Origin: UBA12088 sp041920275
GTDB taxonomy: Bacteria; Patescibacteriota; Minisyncoccia; Phycocordibacterales; UBA12088
Reading direction: 5' to 3'
Length of the DNA: 22,516 nucleotides
Assembly (NCBI GenBank): GCA_041920275.1
Contig: JAYRSE010000034.1
Coordinates: forward strand, 1 to 22,516
This document shows positions 7,420-14,683 of the stretch, piece by piece (within the stretch, counting starts at the first letter, position 1; each line of letters starts with the position of its first letter). The notes beneath the pieces were generated by a model. The model did not search any database and was not told where the DNA came from. It worked only from the letters and a program-made list of their open reading frames with translations. The position numbers and the translations under genes were made by a program.

Positions 7420-8688
7420 ATGTACCGCGAACAAGTATGGACCTTGACCGCCACCTGCGTGATCGTTGTGTGCCTCGCGAGCGCCGCGATGTTCTTCCGG
7501 CACCACGACGGCCCTGAGTACTCGGATCGAGGGACGTCCACCGGTGCCGCCGTGTTCTTTACCGAATCGATCAACACTGAAGATCTGCGCGACAAGTACC
7601 ATGCGTACGACGGGTCCGCCTCCCGCGATGCTCACTCATCAACCACGGTCCGTATACTGCTGGTCCCCGGCCACGAACCGAACGAAGGTGGGACCGCATT
7701 TAAAAATGTACTCGAGCGCGACCTGAATGCCGACCTTGCGGAACAACTTGCAACATTCTTTAAGGACGATCCGCACTACGCGGTGTACGTCACACGCAGC
7801 AAGCACGCATGGAGCACGGAGTTCGCAACGTACTTCGGCAAGGAGTGGCAACACATAGAGGCGTACCGAGACACCCACATGGATAACATGCAACGACTGG
7901 TGCGCATAGGAAGAGTGTACGAGAACGAGAACGGGGTCGAACACGTGAGCGCCGCCTCGGATGCCGCAGTCCGTCTGTACGGTATCAACAAATGGGCGAG
8001 CGAACACGATATCGACATCACGCTCCATATCCACTTCAACGATTACCCGAGAAAGCGTCGCGATGTCGGTACATATTCCGGTTTCAGTATCTACATTCCG
8101 GAACGACAGTACTCGAACGGCTCGACCTCGCGCGCGATCGCGGAGACGGTCCATTCGCGCCTTGCCGCATTCTACCCGATGAGCGACCTGCTCGTCGAAC
8201 GAGGTGGCATCATCGAGGACCAAGACCTGATCGCAACGGGAAGGTACAACACGCTTGACAGTGCGAGCATGCTGATCGAATACGGCTACATCTATGAGAC
8301 CCACATTACGCACGAAGAACTACGAGAACACGCGGTGCGAGACCTTGCGTTCCAGACCTTTGCGGGCATACGTGACTTCTTCGAAGGCGCGCGCTCCTGG
8401 AATGATCGGCACGGTACCGCATACCTTCCGTACACATGGAAAACATCCAACGAAGAGATACGGACGCCGAGCATGGATATCCTTTCCCTTCAGGCCGCAC
8501 TCACACTTGAGGATGTCTACCCGCCCGATGAACGTTCGCGGAACGACTGTCCCATTTCGGGCAACTTCGGACCCTGCACCAAACGATCTCTGGAACTTTT
8601 CCAGACGAAACACGGAATCAAACCGCATACGGGATCGTTAGGACCTCAAACAAGAAAGCTACTGAACGATCTGTACGGGACCCGCTGA
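7420..8688 (+). CDS. N-acetylmuramoyl-L-alanine amidase (Amidase_3) with peptidoglycan-binding domain
   Basis: A 422-residue zinc amidase that cleaves the bond between N-acetylmuramic acid and the stem peptide of peptidoglycan. A single hydrophobic segment (about residues 7-26) anchors or exports it. The Amidase_3 domain spans about 78-325: zinc ligands are His85 in VPGHEP, Glu99 in VLERDLN and His205 in LHIHFND, with catalytic Glu287 in MLIEYGY. A C-terminal peptidoglycan-binding domain follows (about 352-418; LSLQAALTLE, ISGNFGPCTKRSLELFQTKHGI). The domain order anchor-amidase-binding module suggests outer-surface wall remodelling, for example at daughter cell separation. An in-frame GTG at 7414 is possible, but the ATG at 7420 sits at the spacing from the -10 box seen at other genes here. 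Confidence 0.92.
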   Translation: MYREQVWTLTATCVIVVCLASAAMFFRHHDGPEYSDRGTSTGAAVFFTESINTEDLRDKYHAYDGSASRDAHSSTTVRILLVPGHEPNEGGTAFKNVLERDLNADLAEQLATFFKDDPHYAVYVTRSKHAWSTEFATYFGKEWQHIEAYRDTHMDNMQRLVRIGRVYENENGVEHVSAASDAAVRLYGINKWASEHDIDITLHIHFNDYPRKRRDVGTYSGFSIYIPERQYSNGSTSRAIAETVHSRLAAFYPMSDLLVERGGIIEDQDLIATGRYNTLDSASMLIEYGYIYETHITHEELREHAVRDLAFQTFAGIRDFFEGARSWNDRHGTAYLPYTWKTSNEEIRTPSMDILSLQAALTLEDVYPPDERSRNDCPISGNFGPCTKRSLELFQTKHGIKPHTGSLGPQTRKLLNDLYGTR

Positions 8689-8717
8689 CGCAGTGTCTTT
8701 CCGGCTCACGCACTGCG
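8689..8717 (+). terminator. Possible terminator hairpin after the amidase
   Basis: CGCAGTG (8689-8695) and CACTGCG (8711-8717) pair perfectly around a 15-base loop starting right after the stop codon. The T5 run appears only about 13 bases later, so efficient intrinsic termination is uncertain. Confidence 0.3.
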
Positions 8718-8772
8718 AAACAACACGCATGTTTTTCATGTCATTCGGAGCGGATCACATTCGGCGAGACCC

Positions 8773-8801
8773 TTCCCCACAGCACCATTGTGTGGTACAA
8801 T
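8773..8801 (+). promoter_or_regulatory. Promoter for leaderless corA transcript
   Basis: TTCCCC (8773-8778), a 17-bp spacer and TACAAT (8796-8801), preceded by TGG. The box ends 7 bases before the ATG at 8809. A second hexamer TATAAT overlaps at 8801-8806 but would start transcription inside the gene. Confidence 0.6.
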
Positions 8802-8808
8802 ATAATGT

Positions 8809-9729
8809 ATGATCACCTATTATTTCCGGTCAATGAAAGAGGAGTCGCTTCAAAGAACGGACGCTCCGCGTCCGGGGACCTGGGTGCATGCGGAGAACCC
8901 GACACCGGAAGAGCTCGATCTATTGGTCGAACGGTTCGGGATCGAACGTGATCTCCTACACGACGCAATGGACCTCTACGAGGTGCCGCGCTTCGAGGCG
9001 TGGGAGCAGGTCTCATACTTCTACACTCGTTTCCCGCACGAAGCGCACGACGAGCTCGGCACCGTGCCGATCCTCTTTGCCATTACCCCCGAGTTCGTGA
9101 TCTCGGTCGCACGCACACACCCCGCGTTCCTGAACGAGTACGTGAGCGGCAAGCGACCGGTGCACACGACCCAGCGCACCAAACTCTTCCTTCACCTCGT
9201 TGAAGCGATCAACACCGCATACCGAAAGAAGCTCATCGGCATTCGACGCGAAGTGCAGCGCAACCGTGTGAATTTGAACCGCATCCGTAATGCGGACATC
9301 GCAAAACTCGTCGCGCTCGAAACGACCCTTAATGATTTTATCAGTGCGCTCACCCCCACCTATACCGCTCTGCGCACCATTCTTTCGGGTAAACACCTTG
9401 AGCTGTATGAGGACGACCAAGACCTCGTGGAGGACATCCAGCTCGAGAACCAGCAGATCGTCGAGAGTGCGAAGTCGAACCTGAAGACCATCCAGAACAT
9501 TCGCAGCAGCTACACGGCGATCGTAACGAACAACCTGAACTCGGTCATCAAGCTTTTGACCTCGCTCACCATCATCATCACCATTCCCACGATCATCGGC
9601 TCATTCTTCGGCATGAACGTTACGCTACCCCTCGGGAACCATCCGCACGCGTTCTTGATCATCACGCTGACCGCACTCACCAGCATGGCGATCGCGGCCC
9701 TCATCTTCAGAAAGCGCGATTGGTTGTAA
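8809..9729 (+). CDS. corA: CorA-family divalent cation channel
   Basis: A 306-residue member of the CorA family of homopentameric magnesium/cobalt channels. The N-terminal two-thirds is a soluble alpha/beta and long-helix domain (LENQQIVESAKSNLKTIQN forms part of the stalk helix). Two C-terminal membrane segments are visible: about 242-266, ending in the signature GMN (residues 268-270), and about 282-300, followed by the basic tail RKRDWL. The signature has Phe before GMN instead of the common Tyr. The periplasmic loop after GMN is TLPLGNHPHAF and lacks the acidic MPEL sequence of classical CorA, so ion preference may differ (for example zinc or magnesium). It stands alone between the amidase and an MFS permease. 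Confidence 0.92.
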   Translation: MITYYFRSMKEESLQRTDAPRPGTWVHAENPTPEELDLLVERFGIERDLLHDAMDLYEVPRFEAWEQVSYFYTRFPHEAHDELGTVPILFAITPEFVISVARTHPAFLNEYVSGKRPVHTTQRTKLFLHLVEAINTAYRKKLIGIRREVQRNRVNLNRIRNADIAKLVALETTLNDFISALTPTYTALRTILSGKHLELYEDDQDLVEDIQLENQQIVESAKSNLKTIQNIRSSYTAIVTNNLNSVIKLLTSLTIIITIPTIIGSFFGMNVTLPLGNHPHAFLIITLTALTSMAIAALIFRKRDWL

Positions 9730-9783
9730 CGGCCAGGGACGCGAGTCGCAACTCGAACATGTGCGCGTTTGTGTATACGTCGT

Positions 9784-9812
9784 TTCCACTTTCACGTTCC
9801 ATTGCGTATACT
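9784..9812 (+). promoter_or_regulatory. Promoter for leaderless MFS permease transcript
   Basis: TTCCAC (9784-9789), a 17-bp spacer and TATACT (9807-9812), ending 7 bases before the ATG at 9820. No ribosome binding site is present. The -35 hexamer is the same as that upstream of the amidase. Confidence 0.55.
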
Positions 9813-9819
9813 TGCATGC

Positions 9820-11001
9820 ATGGAATTCATTTTGCGACAGGTACGAAGGGTGCGCTCCTTCGGTTGGCTCTACTTCGCCAACCTTATGGTCGGCTTTCAC
9901 TTCTACTCCGTCCAGTTCATCAATTCGAACTTCCTCTCCACATTCCTCGACACCACCGCAGTGGGACTGCTCTATACCGTAGCGTCGGCGCTCGGTCTCC
10001 TCATGGTTGGATCCGCCGGATTATTCCTTTCGATACTCGGTAACGTACGCACCGCGCTCCTGTTCACCGCACTTGATCTTGGCGCAATGACCGCACTCGC
10101 CACCGCGTCGGATCCGGGGATCCTCGTCGTCGCCTTCTGCCTGCACACCTGTCTCGTCCCGGTCGTCCTCTTTACGCTCGACGTCTTTTTGGAACGGGAG
10201 ATCACCGATGAGACAACGACAGGCAACGTGCGCGGCTTGTTCCTTTCGGTCGCAACGCTCGCCGCCCTTTTCGCACCAGTCCTTGCGGGCCACCTTGCGG
10301 GTGAGACGGGAGCTTATGCGCGCGTGTACGCTTTTAGCGCACTCTTCTTGCTCCCACTCCTCTGCGTGCTCATGTTCCGTTCTCGACCGTTCTCCGACCC
10401 TCCATATCGCATTTTTTCTCCCCTCCGCACGCTTCGTGCGGTCTTCCGGGACCCGGACATTGCGCGGATCGCAACGGCGCAATTCCTGATGCGTTTCTTC
10501 TTTGCGTGGAACGTCATTTTTCTACCGCTCTACCTCCACTCCACAATCGGGTTCACACTTCCGGAGATTGGCACCATCCTCTTCATCATGCTGCTACCGT
10601 ACGTCTTCGTCGAACTTCCCGCGGGTATCGTGGCGGATTCCTGGCTCGGAGAAAAGGAGTTGCTGCTCACCGGCTTTGTCTTCGTCATTATCGGCGCGAT
10701 CGGCATGTATCTCATCGAAACACCGAGCATCGCCTTGTGGGGTGGCGTGCTCTTTTTCTCACGCATCGGTCTCGCCCTCATCGAAAGCATGACGGAAACC
10801 TACTTCTTCAAAAAGATCCGCAGCAACGACACCGACCTGCTCGCACTGTTTCGCATCCTGCGTCCGCTCGCCTATACCGTGGGACCGGTCATCGCCACGC
10901 TCATACTCACACAAACGGACCTCCGCCACCTGTGGCTCGTCCTTGGCGCCGTTATGTCCATCGGTGTGGTGCAAGCGGCCCGTCTCACCGACACGAGGTG
11001 A
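9820..11001 (+). CDS. Major facilitator superfamily permease
   Basis: A 393-residue multi-pass membrane protein with about 11-12 hydrophobic segments in two halves, joined by a more polar stretch around residues 190-220 (RSRPFSDPPYRIFSPLRTLRAVFRDPD). The general pattern is that of an MFS transporter; the second half holds LPEIGTILFIMLLPYVFVELPAGIVADSWLGEKELL, whose AGIVADSWLGEKE resembles the cytoplasmic G-x3-D-(R/K) loop motif of the superfamily. No substrate can be inferred. The ATG at 9820 is chosen over an upstream in-frame ATG at 9769, because the protein then begins MEFILRQVRRV right before the first helix and the -10 box sits 7 bases upstream. It converges on ftsI with 26 bases between stops. 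Confidence 0.85.
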   Translation: MEFILRQVRRVRSFGWLYFANLMVGFHFYSVQFINSNFLSTFLDTTAVGLLYTVASALGLLMVGSAGLFLSILGNVRTALLFTALDLGAMTALATASDPGILVVAFCLHTCLVPVVLFTLDVFLEREITDETTTGNVRGLFLSVATLAALFAPVLAGHLAGETGAYARVYAFSALFLLPLLCVLMFRSRPFSDPPYRIFSPLRTLRAVFRDPDIARIATAQFLMRFFFAWNVIFLPLYLHSTIGFTLPEIGTILFIMLLPYVFVELPAGIVADSWLGEKELLLTGFVFVIIGAIGMYLIETPSIALWGGVLFFSRIGLALIESMTETYFFKKIRSNDTDLLALFRILRPLAYTVGPVIATLILTQTDLRHLWLVLGAVMSIGVVQAARLTDTR

Positions 11002-11027
11002 TCACATCGACACCACCTGTGCACGGA

Positions 11028-12752
11028 TCATCGATCGGGCGGAATCTCGTAGTAGCCGATCAAAAAATCGACCAAATCCATGAACGGGGTCGTGAGCGTT
11101 TCGCTCGCGTACTTCGCACCCTGCGGCTCGGTATGGAACAAGAAGACCAGGAACTTCGGATCGTATGCCGGGAAATAGCCGAAAAATGAGTGTAGATACC
11201 GGTCGTCGTAGTAACCGCGCGCACCGTCTTTCGCGATCTGCGCGGTGCCGGTCTTCGCCGCTATCGCATAGTGCTCTTTCTTTACCGTACCACCGCGCAA
11301 CGCTTCATCGACCACGCGTACCAACATGCGCGTGATCTCTTCCGAGGTCTTTTCGCTGAACACCTGCTCACGTTCATCGATCGAGACCTTTCCTTCACTA
11401 CCACGTTCGTAGTCGATCGTTTGCGCGAGATGTGGAGTCACCAGGTAACCGCCATTACCAAGTGCGCAAAGCGCGCGCGCGGTCGCTATGGGGGTAAGGG
11501 CGATCCCTTGACCGAACGCCGCGGTCGCATACTCCACCTCGCGCGGACTCGTAAGGTTGGAAATGAGGCCGTGCGCTTCGAACGGGAGGTCGATGCCGGT
11601 CTCCTCGCCAAAACCGAGCAGGCGCATTTTTTCACCGAGCACGCTGCCACCCACGCGCTTTGCAACATACGCCATGCCGACGTTCAACGACTGATTGAGG
11701 ACCTCTTGCATCGAAACGACTCCGCGGGCACGACCGTCGTAGTTTCGGATCGGATAGCCGTCGATCATAACGACCCCGGTATCATCATAGGTCGTCTCGG
11801 GCCGCACCGCCCCCGTATCGAGACCGACAGCCATCGCAAGCGGCTTGATGATCGACCCCATTTCATACACATCCTCGATGAGCGGGTTCTGAAAGGCGCG
11901 AAGGTCCTCTTGTTCCGCGTAGGCGTTCAGGTCATACGTGGGAAGTGCGGCAAGCGCAAGCACGTCTCCGTTCTTGGGGTCGAGTATGATACCCGCGAGC
12001 TGCTTGCTTTGCCATTCCTCCTTCGTGGAAACAAGCACATCTTCAAGCGCTCGCTGCACCGCAGGCTCGATCGATGTGACGACATCACCTTCACGACGCT
12101 CGGTCTTATCATCCCTCTGCACCACCTCGGCAACATTCGCGAAAAGCTCCGCAAAGAAGTTCACGTAGAGTGCTTGGTCCTTTCGCTGCAACACCGATTC
12201 CCAGTACCGCTCAACTCCGTAAAGTCCCTGTCGTTCATGCCCGTCCGGTCCATACCCGACGAATCCGAGTGCATGAGAAGCGAGAGATGCTCCGGGGTAC
12301 ACCCGCCACTGATCACGATAGACGGTGACGCCGGGTATCTCGAGATCTCGGATCGCTTCACCGGTCTTTCTGTCCAACCGATAGGCGACCTCTTCGTACG
12401 GGTCCTCGCGCATCTGCGCGTGACGCATGAACGTTTCTTTGTCGAGCGTGAACACGGTCGAAAGCGCTTCGTACGCACGCTCGGGATCCTCGATACGTGG
12501 GGGATGGAGCGCGAGTAGGTATCCGGACACGACCGTGGCGGCGGCGACGCGTGTACCGTCACGCTGGGTCAAATAGACGTTTCCGCGATCGAAAATGTTC
12601 GACGAAGTGCGGACGTACTGGTTCGCAGCCTCCTCACGAAAGTCGTCACCATGTACGATCTGAAGCGTGTACAAGCGCCACACCAAAAGGCAAAAAAGCA
12701 CCACTATGGCGAAGAATAGAAATTTGATCCTGAGCAGAACTTGTGTACGCAT
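11028..12752 (-). CDS. ftsI: Penicillin-binding protein 2/FtsI-type D,D-transpeptidase
   Basis: A 574-residue class B penicillin-binding protein that cross-links peptidoglycan at the septum. One N-terminal membrane helix (about 11-27) is followed by a dimerisation/pedestal domain (about 50-215) and the transpeptidase domain (about 250-565). The three active-site motifs are all intact: SxxK as Ser300-Ile-Ile-Lys303 in YEMGSIIKP, SxN as Ser355-Leu-Asn357, and KTG at Lys500-Thr-Gly in AAKTGTAQ. Position as fourth gene of mraZ-rsmH-ftsL-ftsI marks it as the division enzyme FtsI rather than the elongation enzyme. No PASTA domains are seen. It starts 50 bases after ftsL, with no ribosome binding site visible. 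Antisense frames over this gene are shadows. Confidence 0.95.
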   Translation of the reverse strand: MRTQVLLRIKFLFFAIVVLFCLLVWRLYTLQIVHGDDFREEAANQYVRTSSNIFDRGNVYLTQRDGTRVAAATVVSGYLLALHPPRIEDPERAYEALSTVFTLDKETFMRHAQMREDPYEEVAYRLDRKTGEAIRDLEIPGVTVYRDQWRVYPGASLASHALGFVGYGPDGHERQGLYGVERYWESVLQRKDQALYVNFFAELFANVAEVVQRDDKTERREGDVVTSIEPAVQRALEDVLVSTKEEWQSKQLAGIILDPKNGDVLALAALPTYDLNAYAEQEDLRAFQNPLIEDVYEMGSIIKPLAMAVGLDTGAVRPETTYDDTGVVMIDGYPIRNYDGRARGVVSMQEVLNQSLNVGMAYVAKRVGGSVLGEKMRLLGFGEETGIDLPFEAHGLISNLTSPREVEYATAAFGQGIALTPIATARALCALGNGGYLVTPHLAQTIDYERGSEGKVSIDEREQVFSEKTSEEITRMLVRVVDEALRGGTVKKEHYAIAAKTGTAQIAKDGARGYYDDRYLHSFFGYFPAYDPKFLVFLFHTEPQGAKYASETLTTPFMDLVDFLIGYYEIPPDR

Positions 12753-12802
12753 GGCGAGTGGAACGGTGTGGTTTCGAGTACCAAACGACGCTGAACCGAA
12801 CG

Positions 12803-13135
12803 TTAATCGGCACGTGTCAGCGTTTCATCGGGTCCACCGACCGCCACATACCCGGCGGAACGTACGGGGACCAAACCCATCTCCGTCGCCACGGCTTCCG
12901 AGAGCAACGCGATCTTCGCAAGATACTGCGACTCAAGCTCACTGATCCGAGACCCTTCCTCGTGGACCGCTACGGAAAGCTCCTCACGCAAGACCACATG
13001 GGTGACCGAACGTACCAAAAAATACCCGTATGCGAAAAGCGAGCACGCGAGCACGGTCCATACGAGCATACGTGCGATACGAAAGAACGGAATCTTGCTC
13101 ACCAGTAATCTGATGAACGGGTGTGCGTATACCAT
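12803..13135 (-). CDS. ftsL: FtsL-like cell division protein
   Basis: A 110-residue bitopic protein: a short cytoplasmic start with basic residues, one membrane helix at about 23-42 (MLVWTVLACSLFAYGYFLV), then a helical stretch with heptad-like spacing at about 50-85 (LREELSVAVHEEGSRISELE and on) and a short tail. FtsL proteins have little sequence conservation; the call rests on length, topology and its place between rsmH and ftsI, the standard dcw position. In other bacteria FtsL joins FtsB and FtsQ to activate FtsW/FtsI at the septum. The mRNA just before the start codon carries a perfect inverted repeat. Confidence 0.75.
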   Translation of the reverse strand: MVYAHPFIRLLVSKIPFFRIARMLVWTVLACSLFAYGYFLVRSVTHVVLREELSVAVHEEGSRISELESQYLAKIALLSEAVATEMGLVPVRSAGYVAVGGPDETLTRAD

Positions 13136-13136
13136 G

Positions 13137-13152
13137 ATCTAGGGGGCTAGAT
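13137..13152 (-). repeat. Perfect inverted repeat touching the ftsL start
   Basis: ATCTAG-(4)-CTAGAT with a GGGG/CCCC centre begins 1 base upstream of the ftsL ATG and lies in the 36-base rsmH-ftsL gap. As RNA it would form a 6-bp stem with a CCCC tetraloop directly before the start codon; as DNA it is an operator-like dyad. Confidence 0.5.
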
Positions 13153-13171
13153 ACTGTTGATAATTGACAGG

Positions 13172-14086
13172 TCATCGATCACCTACTCGCTTCTCGAAAC
13201 AACGTAATTTCGCACTTCGCGCACGGGGGTTCTCGAGCACTTCGGCACGCTCAGGTGCGATCGGTCGTTTCGTAATGATCGAACCCTTCCCTTGCGTCTG
13301 CCATGCGCGGAACATGCGCTTTACCGTCCCGTCCTCAAGACTGTGGAACGAGATCACCGCAACCCTCCCACCGGCGCTCAACAGATCGTATGCATGCGTG
13401 AGCCCTTCCTCAAGCGCCCCAAGCTCGTCATTCACGGCCATGCGGATCGCCTGGAAGGTCTTAGTGGCAGGGTGAACCCGCCCGCGCCGCCCTCCGTACG
13501 CATCTTGCACCAACGCGGCGAGACGTGTCGTGGTATCAATGGGAGCGTTCGCTCGTGCATCCACGATCGCGCGAGCGATCTTGCGTGCACGGGTCTCTCC
13601 GCCAAAGCCGTATATGACGTCGGCAAGCGACGCCTCGCCCCACTCGTTCACCACGTGCCATGCGGTGAGAGAGTCCGGGTCGGATGCCGCAGAGAGGGTC
13701 ATGGTGAGGGGCTCTTCACGCATAAAACTGAAACCTCGTCCTTCGGTGTCCAACTGGTCGGACGAGAGTCCGAGGTCGAACAGCACGCGATCAACGGTTG
13801 AAACTCCCGCCTCACGAGCCAAAGGCCCGAGTCTGCGGAAATTACCGACGATCATTCGTACGCGCGGGTCACTCCCCAAGCGCGCCCCGACACGCACTAT
13901 TGCATGTCGGTCGGCGTCCATACCGACATAACGACCACCGGGTCCGAGTCGAGCGAGTATCGCTTCCGCATGCCCACCTCCGCCAAGGGTGGCGTCGAGT
14001 ACACAGTGCTCTGTTTCGAGAGCAAGTACATCGATGACTTGTTGTAAAAGAACAGGGGCGTGGACCGTCGTACGTTCTTGTTCCAT
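13172..14086 (-). CDS. rsmH: 16S rRNA (cytosine(1402)-N4)-methyltransferase
   Basis: A 304-residue RsmH (MraW), which uses S-adenosylmethionine to methylate N4 of C1402 in the decoding centre of 16S rRNA. The SAM-binding motif DATLGGGGHAEAIL is at 31-44, GMDADRHAI follows at 55-63, and VLFDLGLSSDQLD with the family hallmark GRGFSFM lies at 101-122. The usual LDMRMD after this is LTMTLS. The C-terminal part has the normal AVISFHSLEDGTVKRMF. It starts 3 bases after the mraZ stop, as in most dcw clusters, and is probably translated from the same mRNA. Confidence 0.96.
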   Translation of the reverse strand: MEQERTTVHAPVLLQQVIDVLALETEHCVLDATLGGGGHAEAILARLGPGGRYVGMDADRHAIVRVGARLGSDPRVRMIVGNFRRLGPLAREAGVSTVDRVLFDLGLSSDQLDTEGRGFSFMREEPLTMTLSAASDPDSLTAWHVVNEWGEASLADVIYGFGGETRARKIARAIVDARANAPIDTTTRLAALVQDAYGGRRGRVHPATKTFQAIRMAVNDELGALEEGLTHAYDLLSAGGRVAVISFHSLEDGTVKRMFRAWQTQGKGSIITKRPIAPERAEVLENPRARSAKLRCFEKRVGDR

Positions 14087-14089
14087 GGT

Positions 14090-14524
14090 CTACAAAACGC
14101 CTATTTCGCCAAGCTTTTCCGCAACTCGATCGGCTTCCTTTTCGACCGAGGTGCGATATGTGTCCCACACCGTTTCGTTCCACATCTCACAACGGTCGTT
14201 CACGCCGATGAGCACCGTGTCTCCTGAAAGACCTGCGTGCTCGGCGAGCTCTGCGGGGACCAGTATCCGACCAAGTTGGTCCACATCGATCTCCGAGGCA
14301 CCTGCGAAAAAGTATCGTCCGAACGCGCGAGAATCCGCCTGCCCCATGGAGAGCTGGCTCAATTTCTCGACAATGATCTGCCACTGTGTCTTGCTGAACA
14401 CAAAGAGGCAATTGTCGAGCCCGCGCGTGATGACGAGAGTCTTACCGAGTGCCCGGCGAAACTTGGCCGGCAACGCGATCCTTCGTTTCTCATCGATCTT
14501 GTGACGAAATTCTCCGATGAGCAT
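14090..14524 (-). CDS. mraZ: Transcriptional regulator MraZ
   Basis: A 144-residue MraZ with two AbrB/SpoVT-like swapped-hairpin motifs: DEKRRIALPAKFRR near residues 11-24 and DVDQLGRILVPAELAEHAGL near 80-100. MraZ forms a ring-shaped oligomer that binds tandem 10-bp-spaced repeats at its own promoter and controls the dcw cluster. The first motif has Arg where most MraZ have Gly (DEKGR). The start at 14524 matches the family N-terminus M-x-x-GE(F/Y)xHxxD; an in-frame ATG at 14584 would lie upstream of the predicted transcription start. The upstream region holds four phased boxes that fit self-regulation. Confidence 0.95.
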   Translation of the reverse strand: MLIGEFRHKIDEKRRIALPAKFRRALGKTLVITRGLDNCLFVFSKTQWQIIVEKLSQLSMGQADSRAFGRYFFAGASEIDVDQLGRILVPAELAEHAGLSGDTVLIGVNDRCEMWNETVWDTYRTSVEKEADRVAEKLGEIGVL

Positions 14525-14550
14525 ACGACTGTGACATGGTGGAATGTGTA

Positions 14551-14590
14551 CCACTTCATACCACTTGCTAACACTATACTCCACTCACCT
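14551..14590 (-). promoter_or_regulatory. MraZ operator: four 10-bp-phased boxes over the mraZ promoter
   Basis: On the plus strand CCACT occurs at 14551, 14561 and 14581, and ACACT at 14571, all in exact 10-base register; read in the mraZ direction this is AGTGG, AGTGT, AGTGG, AGTGG. The AGTGT box overlaps the predicted -10 box TATAGT (14573-14578). MraZ sites are known as tandem repeats of 10-bp period: TGGGN in E. coli and AAAGTG(T/G) in Mollicutes. The match in period, strand and gene context is strong, and the position over and just after the promoter suggests repression. Confidence 0.85.
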
Positions 14591-14606
14591 ACCTTCGCCC
14601 ACCCCT

Positions 14607-14615
14607 TTATCCACA
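14607..14615 (+). promoter_or_regulatory. Perfect DnaA-box sequence between mraZ and rel
   Basis: TTATCCACA, the E. coli-type DnaA consensus, lies in the divergent mraZ/rel intergenic region, upstream of both promoters. Single boxes occur by chance, but two near copies lie in other promoter regions of this window (5022-5030 and 21874-21882). Confidence 0.4.
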
Positions 14616-14647
14616 CCCGGCTCCACGAACGGATACTGCGATGTCAC

Positions 14648-14676
14648 TTGCATTAATACGACACGACCCGCATAGT
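14648..14676 (+). promoter_or_regulatory. Promoter for leaderless rel transcript
   Basis: TTGCAT (14648-14653), exactly 17 bp, and CATAGT (14671-14676), ending 7 bases before the ATG at 14684. The -35 box is among the best in the window. No ribosome binding site is visible. Confidence 0.6.
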
Positions 14677-14683
14677 AGAACAT

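Noticed and set aside
11271..12518. A 415-codon plus-strand open frame opposite ftsI
   Set aside because: It mirrors a gene with complete penicillin-binding motifs. Long antisense frames arise here from GC-rich codon bias; its translation is His/Arg-rich with no domain.
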